Assembly (NCBI RefSeq): GCF_030936135.1
Contig: NC_082619.1
Location: 4,343,208 to 4,407,207 of the forward strand
DNA length: 64,000 nt
From: Gavia stellata
Lineage: Eukaryota; Chordata; Aves; Gaviiformes; Gaviidae
Direction: 5' to 3'
The notes under the pieces were generated by a model. That model saw only the letters and a list, made by a program, of their open reading frames with translations. It ran no database searches and had not been told where the DNA came from. Both the position numbers and the translations under genes were made by a program. This document shows positions 39,163-52,495 of this stretch, piece after piece (position 1 is the stretch's first letter; each line of letters opens with the position of its first letter).

Positions 39163-40979
39163 CTTGCTTTTTTATTTACGGCGACTGTAAGCCGTTCAAA
39201 GGGCTCTCTTGGTACCGGCTGCAGCGGGATCCTGATGAGTCCAGGAGTAAGAGCCTCCTACGACCCACCAGCAGTGGTGGATATCACGGGTGCTCTGTAC
39301 TTTTCAGCATCAGCCTCACGATTTAGCTCTTAACACTTTTTCATGACTACTAACTGCAGGAGATGCGACTCAAAATAGTAGGTGTTGCCCAAAAAGCACA
39401 GCAAAAGACCTACAAAAGACATTGAAGTGAATTTAGAGAGACTCTGGAGCCCCTGTTACCTCCTTTACCCAAGTTACAAAGGCTTGTATAAATCTTCATG
39501 TGTCCCCCTTCGCGGGCTGATGGAAGCAAACAGAGGAGACAGATCCCGGCTGGATCCACGCTGAGTCCTGCTGTTTTAACCTGCTTTCCTAAGGCGTCAG
39601 GTTTCCCTGATCGGGAGGTATTGCAGGGACATGAAGGATGCAGGAGAGGAGCGAGGCTATTGGCATGATGAGGGACAGGGGATATAGACATAAACTGATA
39701 CGGAAACAGACTTCCATGAACAACCAGCTTCCCTAAGAAACACGCATTACGTTTCCCAGCAAGAAGCGTTTTGCCATTGCACTGCTATGAGTTCTCTCCT
39801 AATCTGACACTTTGATTTTTCCTGGGCGATGCTTACAAAGTGTAGAAGCCCTTATGGCATCACGCAGGAGAAGTAGCTACCGGGAGGGGTCATGGGGTGC
39901 AGGAAGATTTCTGCTTCTTCTGCAGCAGCACAAACAAGAAGGGCAACGTGTGTTGCCTCTAGAGTGAGCTTTTCACTGATGTGAAATAATACAGACAACC
40001 GTGGCCTGAAATGGCAACGGGCAATGTGGATGTACCCGTGCCACCCAGCCGAGCACAACACGAGCTCTCACCTCCAAGAACAAGGGTCTCTCTGCAGCAG
40101 TTGTAAATGAAGACAGAAATTAGAGTGCGAGTCTAAATCAAGCCAGATTAAAAGACTGGCAAAGATTAGGGCAATAAAACTGCTCAGATGATACTCCAGC
40201 CCATACAAATAGCTTTGTATTAAGTAGGACTGGCAGCCAACTCGAGAGGTCCCCTAGTCCACCTCCCTGCCCCAAACATGCCCTGCACTTCCTACCTGGG
40301 AAGGGACGGCTCCGACAGCCTGGCTGCTGGATTCCCCTCCGATTCCTGCTCCCATAATCACCGTGGTTTTTAGATGCACTGTATCAGCAATGCCAACCTA
40401 ATCAGAAGTTTCATTCCTCAGCAGACAGCAACACCTTCCTATTTTCTTAGAAGGAAAAGTCAGGATATTTTCACAGTTCCCACAGAAGAGCACTGTCTTC
40501 CTGCTGACCTCGCACCCCCACCAAAGCAGTGATGGCTTTGAATTCTGTATAGAGTTCTTTGAGAAAAAGTTTGTGAGCTTTGAAGGGTGTCAAGGTTTTC
40601 TAACTCTGTCTGCTGAGCTAGTGAAAGATACTGCCTTTCACTACCAACCTGGCCAAGCTCGTCTCATACACCGTCAGGAACAATGAGAACGGTGACTTTT
40701 ATTTTCGTATAACACGTCAGCCCCTTCCACACAATTTAGAAGCCTTCCTGACAGTGTTGAATAATTTTCTAATGGGGGGAAAAAAAAACCTACAAAAACA
40801 AACTCCAGAGGAAAATTTGGCACCAGCATTTGCAAATAAGTTAGGTCTAGAAGTTAGGGACCTTTCTGTGAATAAGGCAATGCAATAGGTCAGCCACAGC
40901 TTTTAATTCTGAAAGGAGGTCCAAGAAACAGAAGAAAAACATCTTTGTGATTGCTCCCCCTTTCCCTCTGACTATTCAC

Positions 40980-41170
40980 CCTAGAGGACATTGTTAACAT
41001 ATAATAACTGGGCATGTCAGAATCAATTAGGCAACTCATAATAAAGCAGATGCTGCTATTGTGAAGACGATGCAGTGGAAGTATGGGTATAGGGAGCCCT
41101 CAGCGCAGGCCGGGCTAAGCAGATATGATGCTAATTGAATTCTTGCTGGCAATTTTTCACCCCTAAATGA
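40980..41170. promoter_or_regulatory. Candidate short enhancer-like block
   Basis: Compact run containing GTTAAC, CAATTAG, ATAATAAAG, GCTAATTGAATTC and ATGTCAG elements without repeat character. Texture-based call. Confidence 0.25.
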
Positions 41171-41969
41171 ACAAGAAAGAGAGGAATCTTAGAGTCTCAT
41201 CTGTTTAGCTTGTGAACAGGAAAATGTTTTCAAGCCCAGTAAATGAGCAACCTAATCCACAGGGATGTTAGCAGGAGGGGTTTCTCGAAAAAAAGCAACG
41301 CCCCAAAAGCCGGATATGTTGCACAGGAGTTGTGCCCTGTTCCCACAACACCAGCAGTGATCGGGGAGTTGGTTATTTTATTTAACCTTAAGGAAACCGA
41401 GCATTTCTGCAGTTTTTCCTTCTCCGGAGGCTGGAGATCCCACACGAGGCAGCGAGAGGGCATCGGCACACCAGCCCGCCACTTGCACCAAGGCACTTTC
41501 AGAGCTTTAAGGAGGCTCTGACGGCACAAATACTTCAAACGCGAACAGAAGAAGGACTTAATTGGACCCTGGGCACCCAAATTACTGCTCTTCGTGCCCC
41601 TGTACTGCTAAACCCGCACCCAGAAACCTGCCTCTTAAAACTTGCCAATTCTCTCCCCTTTTCCTTTGTAATCCTGCTAGGAAGGGGGAAACTCAGCTTC
41701 AAGCCCTGGTCTTTAAACCTGCTCGGATGCCCCTGACCGCCGAGCAGGTGGAGGTACTGTTGGGCAGGAAAGCTGGGGTGCCCGGGGACCCCAGGCTCTC
41801 CTCGACAGTGCTCAGCCCCCCGCGAGCCCAGGACAGAGAAAGGAGACCTTTCCCTGGAGGTTTAGACCCAGTTTGAAAGTTAAGCCTCACTAAACTGAAG
41901 GTGAGGACTCCCAGATTTTTAGGTGGACTGAAACCTAAATTCCAGGGTTAAACCTGCTGGGTATTATTT

Positions 41970-42400
41970 TTCGGCGAACAGTCTTGCTTTTTATTACTAC
42001 TGGCACAAAAGAAGTGATTTCTCCACCTCATAGTTATCAACGAGTAATTAAGTCTTTTCTAGTAACCCTCTGCCAAGAAGGCCTTTTAAATTAAAATATT
42101 TTCCATTTGATTTTGTTAGCTGCTAAATGAAGATCGGGAAAAATACGCTAATTACAGCTATCCTAATTAAGCTCCTACAATAACCTATAATTACACCCAT
42201 ACTTATCACCTTTGTGCTGGACACTTTAACCTGTTGTGGTTTGCAATTAGCATCTCTGCACCGAGGGCTGTGAGCGAACGTCTTCTCTTCCCCAGTCCGG
42301 CTTGAGTTTTGATTGGAAGTGTGGAAACAAACTCTCTGTTTGTGAAACTGTAATTGGGGTAATTTATGAGGCTTTCTTATTAGCAGCAAACCTAGCTGAG
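41970..42400. promoter_or_regulatory. Candidate homeodomain-site cluster
   Basis: Five TAATTA/TAATTG sites fall in 208 bp: 42149-42154, 42164-42169, 42188-42193, 42244-42249 (CAATTA) and 42351-42356. The clustering exceeds that of neighbouring sequence. It is a plausible enhancer of BSX, including autoregulation, but the target is inferred. Confidence 0.4.
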
Positions 42401-42611
42401 AGAGCTGGGCTGGGTTTTAGCACGCTGGGTGACTCGGAGTGTATTTTATGAAAGAGGAATTGTGACATTACTGCTGAGCAGCACAGACGTGGCCTTTTTG
42501 GAGGAGAAGGAAGCGGCAGAGTTTGGTCTCGGATTAATACTTGTGCCTCTGGCTGACCCGCGCTCAGAGCGTTAGCAAGTCACTGCTTGCATTTAGGGGT
42601 GAAAAATCTCC

Positions 42612-42650
42612 TTGTGCCTCAGTTTCCCCACCCATAGAAAGGAGGTAGGC
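42612..42650 (+). repeat. MIR-like SINE core, sense
   Basis: Contains GTGCCTCAGTTTCCCC followed by a short purine-rich stretch, matching the conserved core of the MIR SINE. Upstream GCAAGTCACTGCTT at 42575 may extend it. Confidence 0.5.
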
Positions 42651-45600
42651 CAGTGATTCAGGGGGCTGAGGCATCACCCACACAGCACCCCTGCTTCACC
42701 CCACTTTGCCCCATCTCCACAGCCTGGCACCTCCGGTTATCCGCAGCAAGGGTGAGCCTGCACCGCACTGACGGCGAGCTGCCGCCCTGCCAGGTCAGCC
42801 CCAAAAAGCACAGCCTGCCCAGAGGAAAGGAAAAATACGGTGCTTACAGCTGCTCTGGGATGCCCCACTCTCCGTGCAGCGGCCGGCAGGTCTCTCCTCG
42901 CTCCCGACGTACACAGCAAGCATTTGCCTTCATCCTTGAGTTGGGAATGTGCAGGAGGGGTCCGGAAAGGTGGGCACACCCCGAGCAAACCCGCATACTC
43001 ATTCCTATCCTCAGAGGCAACAGGGGGTGGTTAAGGTGTGTAGCTGGACATGGGCACACGTTTCAGAGCAGGGCTAGTTCCAGTTTTTCCAACTTTTACC
43101 CTGTTTTTAATCTCCTCTTGCCTTAAAGCACTGTCAGACGAAGGAGCACAGGGCTCAGGCACTGCTGCGTCTCTACCTGCAGCTCCCTGGAGCTGATGAC
43201 ACATTAATTTCAGCTTGTTTTTCCTGTAACAAGGGGGTAATAAAAAGAAAATAAACCACTCACATCCACATGCTAACCCAGAATAATATTTGGGCAGAAA
43301 TGCTAGATCCAACACCCCAAAAATGCTGGGGAAAGGCTGAAATCCAGCCCGAGCAAACTGCAGGAAATGCCAGCCCCTTTTTGCGGAGGGGAAGATGGAT
43401 AAGTTGCAAGCGCTCAAGGTGCTGAATGGAAGGGCTTTCCTTCTCCTGGGAGCGCCTGCTTTAGTGGACACACAAGTGGGTTTACAGGGAAAAAGCCCAG
43501 AGGAGCTGCGGGTTTTTCTGGGGAGAAACCCAGTTGCCAGCAGCTGCCTGGAGACCCACAGCACAGCTGAGCTGGATATCCCCGGAGCCTTCCCTGGTGC
43601 CTGTCTGCGGGAAACCTGAGCGCTCAAAGGGTCCTGTGGCGTAAAACTGCAAAGTGGGGTTTTTTGCGGTTAAAATGTTAGTATTTCACAGGCCCGGAGA
43701 GCTGCGGTTACAGGAATGACCTGATCTCTCAGGGTGCTGCAAGTCTTCAACCCAAGGGGAAAACTGCCTGTCCGCGGATGAAGGCTCCCAGACTAAAAAA
43801 CCACCTTTGCTTCCTCAAAACCCCCAACAAGGTGGGCTTTGATTTCTGAATCCTTTATTACCGCCCTTTTCTTTCTCCCCTGTGGCAGTTGCTCATCCTC
43901 CCTGGGTGGTTGGATAATTTCTTTGGCCTTTCTGCCTTAAGTTAAGGGATGTGCTTTCGTGTCCGGGTCCCCTTCTCAGAACATGGGGCAGTGGGGGATG
44001 ACTTGCCTGTAAAACCATCCAGGCACAAAAAGTTGGTGGCTTTCTAGATGGATAAACTCTCCCTTGATAGACTTTGGGAGCTAAAATACGAGGGGACACG
44101 TATGGACTCTGTGTACTGCAAAACCAATGCTATTCTGCCTGTCTCGCCTTACCCAGCTGAAAGAATAAAGAGCCCGCGGTCTGTATGCACAGTGAGATAG
44201 CAAATGTGTTCAAACAACAAACTGTTGTCTTCTGATAAAAGCGCATTCGTCTCAATCAGATTGGGGGGGGGGTGCCAGTCTTTTGAGGACAAAGTTCTAG
44301 GCAAGCCCCACAATCAAAGCCACAGAGACTTCAGCAGAAACCAATCAGTGCCACAATGCTTATTAGTTGTGAAGTTGTTTATTGTAGGACACGAAAAAAG
44401 TGAAGAAAAACGAGGGGTGTGATCTTTGCACTTAAACAGCACTGCCTGTATGGAAATATTCAGAGGAAGGAAGGAAGAAATTTGTTAAATCATGTCATTT
44501 TGCTGTTCTGAAATAAAGGGCACCCAGCACTGCTCACACTTACGAGGCCATTCAGGGCTGATTTATCGCTTGAGACCACAGAGACAAAATCAAGCCATTA
44601 CAACCTTTTAAAAGCCTTCTTGCAACAAACTAAAAATATCCATTGCTGACAGATGCAAGCTGTCAATAAGGAATTTAAGAACTCAGTATGAAGAGTGGAA
44701 AGAGTGCAAAGTCTTGATAAACATCTCAAATTGGGTCTTACTCAGTGGGAAACAAGTAGTTTATAGTGGTAATTGTAAAGGGCATTTTACATTGAATCAA
44801 TTAAATGAAAATCTTTTAAACCCTTTTTAAAAAGAGACCTTTTTAAGTTAACAGGTGATTTTAATTGGAACCATGGGACTTGCATCATGGGAGGTGGGTT
44901 GGGTTTTTTTGTTGAGATTTTTTTTTGGAAGCATTCAATATAGGGGAAAATCGATACACTTCCATCAGCATTTGAACTCCTAGCGTCTTGCAAGTTGGAT
45001 AGTGAAACTAAGCAAGAATTACAGTTTGCTCTGGTTTCGCATGGTTTTTTCTAGCAGTTAAGTATGTCTCCATCACAACTCCTTAATTGTGAAAGGTGCA
45101 GGAGAATTTATCAAGACTGAGTTACCTTAGGATAACTATTTTTAGTCAGAATCCTCTGCCATAACCTACTATAAAATACCATAAATTTTTAGAGATCATT
45201 TACCTTTAGAGAGGGCGTCAAACATCCCAGCCGACACGATCAAAAGCAGTAATTGCACGTGTGCAGCATTTTAGTTTTAAATTCCTTTTCTCACTTCTTT
45301 GCAACCGTAAAGGATGCTCTGCAGAATTAGCAGCAGCGGGCAATGCCTGTGAGCCCAAGGGACTAACGCCAGGAGCAAAAAACCTTCCCTCAAAAGCAAA
45401 TGACACTTTCAGCAGTTGCTTTTTAGAGCTGGTGAATTCCTTCGCTACCCATTGCTCTGCACTTCATCAAATCTAGCACTACCTGCCCTGCAAAGCTGCA
45501 AGGTGTGATCCAGAAACAGCAGCTACCCAGCGGGGAGGGGGCTGGGGAAAACCGGGGGAAGGAATAACACAGGTTCCCCAGGTAGAGACTTGGAATTGGC

Positions 45601-46756
45601 TCCCTCTGCGGAGCCCCCAGGCAGACATTAGCTGGGTTAAGCTGGGGGTCCTTTCTAACTCGCAAATAAACTTCAGTCTCTGAGTCTCCTCTCCTAAAAG
45701 GCGAAGGGCACGGTCTAGTGCATGGCATCCCACCAGGCTGGTGAGGGGTGGCAGAAAAAGCAGCAAATGCATCCCACGACCTACCTGTGGATTCTTCACA
45801 GCCACTTAAACGAAAGCTCATCCCTTCCACAATAAACGACTAAGTCTTTGACGGGGCTGCCTTTTGCTAGCTTTAAGCAGCTACTGCACATGAATTTAAA
45901 CGTGTCCATTAGAGACCAACGGAGGAACCTGTACGGGAGCTGGAGGCTGCTCAGCGGTGAAAGCCGATGCATTACAGAGAGAGAGCTCTTCTCGTAGCTG
46001 GGGAAGGGGCTGGCGGAGAAAACTCTGGTCCTGTAATGACTTTCACTGGCCAGGCAGGCACTCAGGGCAGGGGGGCAAGCATGGGCTTGCTCCCCAGCTT
46101 TGGGTGGAAGAAAAACGTCAAAGGGGAACCGAGAAGTTCCCCAGGGGAATGCAGAGAGGGGGAGAGCAAGGGCAGGGAGGCTTGCCCAGCAGAGCCGGCC
46201 AGCTTCACGCTGCAGGAGGGTCAGCAGCTCCTGGGATTTCACTGTGACCTTTGCAAGAGAGAGTGCGTTCCTTAAAGCATCCCTGGAGTTAGATCCTGAT
46301 GTTATCTCGAACAAATAAAAGTGTGTAAGTCTCTAAAAGAAGCATTCAGGCCTCCTGGGTGTGGAAAAAAGCCTGGAGAAATGGCCTGGCTGAATGCTAG
46401 GAGGAGTTGAAGGAGGCACAGCACTGGGACGGGGCACCCCGGCATCTTCCACCCTTCCCTCCCTCCCTGAACTGTAGGATTAAGAAAAGAGGCCAGCAAG
46501 GCTGAAGACATTAGGCATGGCCATGAGTTTATTTACTTTACAGAAGTGTTCGGGTCACGGGAAACACGAAAGCCCCCCAAGTATCAAAACAGCACATTTC
46601 TGCTGCCTGCTTGACCGACTGTCGGGGTGGCTTTGTAGCCCTCCTGCCCTTCCCTAACCCTGCAGTGACTTTCTTGCACTTACACAGACAGGATTCCCAA
46701 ACTGGTGGGCGACAGCGGCTCCAGAAAGCCGGCAAATGCCTTCCACATCCCAGCAG

Positions 46757-46790
46757 GGCAGGTGGGGAAACTGAGGCACGGCCGGTGAAT
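46757..46790 (-). repeat. MIR-like SINE core, antisense
   Basis: The minus strand reads GTGCCTCAGTTTCCCC at about 46764-46779. Only the core is recognisable. Confidence 0.4.
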
Positions 46791-46919
46791 CACTGCACGG
46801 AGGGGAGAAGGCAGCAATCCAGCCTCCGCATCTTCGGCGTCGTGCCCACCCTTCCTCCGTGGAATTGATGTGCTGCTGCCGTGCACTAAGTGATTAGTCT
46901 GTGGCTTCGTTGAGTGTAA

Positions 46920-47240
46920 AGTTATGGAGCGAGAGATCCAATCACAGGCACAACTCCAGTTGTGCTACAGGCCTATTTGAAAGGGTAAGTGTTCTGCATT
47001 TTTTTTCATGCCTGCAACAATCTAGACAAATAGGCTTTTAAATTAAGCAGTGATTTGGAATATAAGTGAGTGCATTTAAGCTGCTAAGAGATGGAAAGAT
47101 CCTAATGGCTGAAATATTTGTCATATCACAAATAAACTGGCTGTATCGGGAGCTACTAATATAACTAATTTTTACCAAATCCTTCACTGCTCTGTGATAG
47201 AAAATGAGGTCAGCACAGGTTGAGGCAACATAAAATGAGC
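46920..47240. promoter_or_regulatory. Candidate conserved non-coding block
   Basis: AT-rich non-repeat sequence containing TTAAATTAAGCAGTGATTTGG near 47040 and several TAAT cores. Weak, texture-based call. Confidence 0.25.
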
Positions 47241-48189
47241 AGCTGCCAGAAGGCAGCACAGAATACTGATAAAGGACTCTGCAGAAACTGTATCGCCTGC
47301 CCACGTAAAACAGGAATCAGTTTGCTCAAATTAAGATGTAGCTTTTCCAGAGCAGCCAGGGTTTTAATGAAAAGGTGCCAACGAATACAGGCTTTCAATG
47401 GATCCGGAATACAAATGCATGCCGAGATGCTTCCTCAAAGCCTCCCTGTCCCCCTAGACCCGGGTTCATCCAGTTTTTCCGCATTTTAATTGTGAGGTCT
47501 GTGTGACTTCTGAAAGGCACTTGGGTGTCAGAGAGGGCAGGAGTGTGCTCCGGTGCAGCTGATGAGAGTCCCTGGGCTTTCTACAGTTCCCTTGATTCCT
47601 AGGGGGCTTTCCAGTACAGGAATTAAAGCCTGGCTTAATCTGCCACTCACAAGGAGGGAAAGTGCCATGAAGAGGAATGCAGAGGACTTGGCCCGCTCTA
47701 ATAGCAAAACAAGCCCAAAGCCCACAGAGATAGTGCCTGGCAGCGCCACGAACACCTCTCGCCCCTCTAGAGGTCCAGGAACCACGAGCAGCACCCCAAA
47801 ATCACCTTGTTTCTGCCATGCCTCCGGGCAATCCCATCACACGGGTACAAGGTGCTCTAAACTGCCAGGTCGAGATTAACACACCCGGGGAAGAGAAGCA
47901 AGTGCTCAGTGTCAGAGACGCAGCGACAGACTGTGTTTTGCCTACCGTGTTTTTAAGGCTGCCTCAAACATTTGGGACCAAGTGGGATGCAGCCATGCTC
48001 TGGTTTTAGGAGCAGAACATCGTTGTTTCCATTCTCATAAAAAAAAATCAAAACACTGCAAGGGGAATTTCCTCCCTCCTTTACAGGCATGAGAGCCTGT
48101 CTTTGAATACGGGGAGGATTTTGGTTATAATAATTGGCCCTTTTCACCCCTAAATGCCAAATGAGTGAAAAAAAGCAACTCACTCCATT

Positions 48190-48240
48190 GGTCAAATGGG
48201 AAATGGAGGCATGGGGAAACTGAGGCACAGAATGTCTTCC
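48190..48240 (-). repeat. MIR-like SINE core, antisense
   Basis: The minus strand reads CTGTGCCTCAGTTTCCCCAT followed by CTCCATTTCCC. This is the longest of the MIR-like matches in the window. Confidence 0.5.
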
Positions 48241-48539
48241 ATAAGGGAAGAGATTGAGAGTCTTCTCCCCCTGGACAGGGCTGGCAGTATAAAGCAGATT
48301 TTCCAGCTTTTCCAGCTTCCCTACCAGCAAACTGGGAGTGACTCCACCATGGCAAAAACAGGTCGGAGAGGGGACCAGGGCGTCCAGTTATTGTTTGGGA
48401 TGATATGTTAACACAGGCTCACTCACATATAATCCCATCTCCCTGTGCCACGTGAGAGGCCGGCGTTGCTGAGAGCGGCTCTCCCGGGATCAATACGCAG
48501 AGAGCCTTGGCAGGGGAAGAGCGACCACTTGGGAGCACT

Positions 48540-49100
48540 GGACAATTTAAGAAAAATAAGATCGACATGGATTAGCAATAAAACTTAAAGCTCGCTGCAT
48601 TTACTAAATGGAATGGTAGAAGGGTTCATATTTAATAACCATTAAATGGTTTAATGAAATAATTATAACCCAGACTCCTGAGCCCGGCCACAATCAATAA
48701 CTATGAGCTCTAAGTAACAGCATGATCCAAGTTCTGCCATTTTCACAGTGCTCCCCAGCAGGCAGAGCATGCGACTATAAATGCGATTGACAGTAAAGTT
48801 GCATTAAAACATCCCCATCAAGGGCAATAATAGATTAAAGGCTACTGAGGCGCTGCAGTTGGCTGGTCAATATACTTTATTTTCTGCATCACCCCCAATT
48901 TTGCCACCCTCCCGCCTACTATTAGTGGGAGTCAATTTGCTGTCAATGACTAGCCCTGGCAAAAGATGCATTAATGCATGCTCACAAAAGCAGTGCGCAT
49001 GGCATTATCACTTCACTCGCTTTCAAATTACAGCCTAATGCTGTCTCCAGGCAGCTTGTGACACGTTAGCACTATGTGCGATTTGTTGCTATCGGGCTAA
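48540..49100. promoter_or_regulatory. Candidate developmental enhancer with POU/homeodomain palindrome
   Basis: A dense array of AT-rich transcription-factor-like motifs: ATAATTATAA near 48660, an inverted repeat AACCATT/AATGGTT at 48637-48651, ATTGACAG-type MEIS/TALE sites near 48785, TGTCAATGACTAG near 48940, and the perfect 14-bp palindrome ATGCATTAATGCAT at 48966-48979. No coding potential or repeat identity. The best enhancer candidate in the BSX-HSPA8 gap. Confidence 0.45.
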
Positions 49101-52100
49101 ATATTTCATGTCTAAAGATTTCATCAGAGATTTGATGACAGAAATAAACTACCGCCCGGTGGGAAATCACTCCAAATAATAGAATTAGGCATTGTAGGAA
49201 AATCGACAGGGAAGGGACGGTGATGCGGGATAGTGGAAGAAGAGCAGAAAAAGCAGGAGGGGAGAAGGAGGGCTGAGCAGAGGGCTGCTGAGTACCCATT
49301 TGTCTGCTAATTAAAGGCAGTGTTACTAATAAATCCAGTGACGGGGCAGAGCTTGCAAATCAGGTGATTGTAGGTACCTTGCTCCCAGATACCAGGCCCA
49401 AGTGCTCTGTTGCTGCTTTTAAATGTCAAAGAATCCCATGTGATGCATGAAATGCAGGCAGACATGCCCAGAGGTTTGCTTTATTTTCTGCCGAAGCCCA
49501 TAAAACATGTACACCTGCGCATCCCTCTGCCGCAGGTTGTATTATCCTTTGGAGCCAGTGGGAAGGACCTTGAAAACTGAAGGCATCAACTGGTCTGAGG
49601 AAGCGGGGGGCACGCAGCGGCAGAGCAGCCTGCCCCACCGCACACCTCCGGGCTGGCCCCCGGAAAGCGCAGTCGGGGCAGGAATTGGGGGACCCCACCA
49701 CCTTGCCCACAGCCGCCGCTCAGACGCTGCTCTGCGCGGGGAGCGTGGGCTACACAGCCCTTGGCATTGCGGGACCCGGGGGTTCCCACCTCAGCGGCCA
49801 GTCCTCCGGCTGCCTAGCTGCTAGGGAAAGCCTTTATTCGCTGCTGGCTTGGGTGCACAGCTCAAAGGCAGCAAACCTATTAATCCTTGCTTTTTCAAGG
49901 CCCCAGGACCTCTGCATTGACTACCTCCTCCAGCAAGCGCTCCTGCCTTTCAGCCTGAACAAAACAGCCACGGAGTCAATCGTGTGATGAAAAAACAGGC
50001 ACTTGACCAGAGAGAGGAGACAAGTACTGAGGCTCAGCAGTGAGCAGGCTGCTTGGGCTCCTGGTTTAGCTGCATTTTGCTTTTACAGCAAGCCCTTCTA
50101 CAACGGCAACGCCAAATCACAGCTTTGATTCATGCCCTTTCCTTACAGCCAGCCGTTGCCACCCACTACTGAACATCCAGCTCTCGCTTTTCCTGAGGTG
50201 TTTTTATTCTTTTCTTCCTAAGGATTATTTGAAAGAGTTAACAGCACCTTTGCAGTTGCTGGGGGTTAGGCAGTTCCCTCTTCTCCAAGGTAGGAAAGTC
50301 AAGCACAGCTTGGTTAATTATCCTTAAGGCTACTGTAGATTATATGCCTGGGTTTACTTGCAAAACATGAGTGTTTAAACCCAATAAACTGTCTTTCAAG
50401 AATGCTTTCTTCTTCAAGGAACTGTGAAAGCTTCTTCAAAGCTCCCTTTCTTTGCATTTTGCAGTATGTGTAGGAAATAAACGGAGTCTGACTCCCAGAG
50501 CACACACAGTTTTCCCTCCCTTAGTGGCAGAGCACTTAATGTTTTATAATACAGCTGTACAAGGAACCCAGAGCGTTCCTCTTCTCTCTGCTCCCGGACT
50601 CCCTGTGTAACCCTTAGGCTGTGGTTTTCCAGGAAGCTGAATTAGGTGCTTGAACAGGACTGCTTGGAAAATCAGCCTGACTCTACTCCAGCTTCGGCTT
50701 CCCACCGGTTAGCAAGAATGAATTCCTGCCTTGTGAACAGCTACGCAGCACGTTTGTGTTACCTGCAAGGGAAGCAAGGGTTCCTCCTCAGCAGAGCCAA
50801 ATTCAGCCTCTTCTAGTGAAACAGCAAGTAAAAACCCTCTCTTAAGCCTATTTACTGAGACATTTTACATGCTTCCCTCTAAGACAGGCAACACTGGTCA
50901 CTGATAGACCTCAGTTTAACTGGACTTGATCCCACTAACTAATCCTTAGTCTCTAAAGCATTTGAGAGGAGCCGTGGGGAGAGGCTGCCCCTGGACACCA
51001 GCTCTTCAGACCCCCTGCACTTCAGTATGAAACCGTGCAGGAGAGCTCTTCCCTCAGCATTTCCATACCGAGCAGAGAGACTTGGAGGAGGTCCTGTGCT
51101 CGCCACTGAGGCTCCAGTGGGAAGCTGCAGTGCTAAATTCAAAACAAATGGTCTTTGCTTTGCAATGTTGCTGTTACCGGACTAATGCAACCTAACAGCT
51201 TTGGGAGAGGCAACCTGAATGAGACTTCCCAGGGAGGTGAAACCCTGGTAGCTCCTGAGGCCCCCGAAGTAAACTATGAATTAACTTTGCCCTTTCCAGT
51301 AAGGCAGTAACCAAAGGAGGTGATTCCAGCGGCCAGCTCTTTCATAGCCCTTAGAGCAGAGGAATAACTGGGCAGATCTTACAAAAAAAGAGCTGAGTGG
51401 CCCAAGATGAAGGCATTGCAATAGCTGCTTGGCTGCAAAATTTGCTAGTTAGGAAAGCTGGGAACCTGAATGGGGAGTTTGCCTCCTGCAGAGCTCTCCT
51501 GTCACTGCCAGGTGCAGCATCGCTGCTTCTGTTTGCCCCTACAGAGACAGATTTTGCTCATCGGTAAAGAAAACAAAGCTGAATACCCTGCTGCTTTGGA
51601 AGAAAACAAGATCCTCAAAAGATGTACAAAATAAGATTGTGTAGATGTTACCTGCATTTATTTCTTTGCCTGTGTTCTCGCATCCCGGGCAGAAGCAGTA
51701 GCAGCACGCAACAGAGAAATGCCGACAGCTACGCAGGTGCTTGCCCTTGGCATTAGCCTCACCAGGTACGGCTGGGGAGATTCCAACCTATTACCCAATC
51801 TGTGCCTAACTGAGAAACACTGCTAAGAGAGAAAGAAAAGTTGTGAATTTAAGTTTTTTAACAAAAAAAAAAAGGAAAAAATTGAATTCAGGCTTTTAAG
51901 GAAAAGGAAAGAACTTGAATTCAAGAACTTCTCAAATTAGCCATACATTAACCTAAAACCTGTTCCCCTGTTTTGCACACAACTCTTCAGGCTTCTTTGC
52001 TGTCATGAATGTAAAAATTCACAAGTTTGACACTGTTTTCATTCATTTACTTCACTAGAAGTGCCTGCGCCCTCGTGCATGTGCCGGCGTGACTGCGCAC

Positions 52101-52459
52101 CCCCGCAGCAGCCCCTTCGCTCTGACATCCCCGTGGCCTGACCCTCAGCCCGTACCGCTGCTTGTTCGTGATTTCCACTGTGAAACCTCATCCCTTAGCC
52201 TGACAAGGCTGGTAGATTTAAATCAGAGACCTGACAACCCCCAGGAATGCGGTCCTGTGAAAGAGTGCTGGCTTAAGGTGTTCTAAAAATACCCTAAAAT
52301 ACCACTTTCCAAACCCATTTTCATTTAGCCTCCCCTACGGCAATAAAAGCATTACTCACGCTTAATGGGAGACGCTGCTAAGGACGGAATTAAATGCCAT
52401 AAACATTTTTGGGGATTTAATTCAAAACGGGGGGGGGGGCAACCAAAAAAAGGTGCCTC

Positions 52460-52495
52460 TGTGCCATTCGGTGGTCCGGTGCTGCCATCCGGTGG
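52460..52495 (-). promoter_or_regulatory. Tandem CTCF-like motifs
   Basis: On the minus strand CCACCGGATGGCAGC (52495-52481) fits 14 of 15 positions of the core consensus CCASYAGRKGGCRSY. CCACCGAATGGCACA (52474-52460) fits 12 of 15. Both have the same orientation and are 21 bp apart, as if duplicated. A possible insulator 2 kb beyond the HSPA8 3' end. Confidence 0.4.

Noticed and set aside
43031-43627. A 198-codon minus-strand frame in the BSX-HSPA8 gap
   Set aside because: No family resemblance, and its composition follows local sequence; no splice partners seen. The longest such frame in the gap, so it was considered and set aside.
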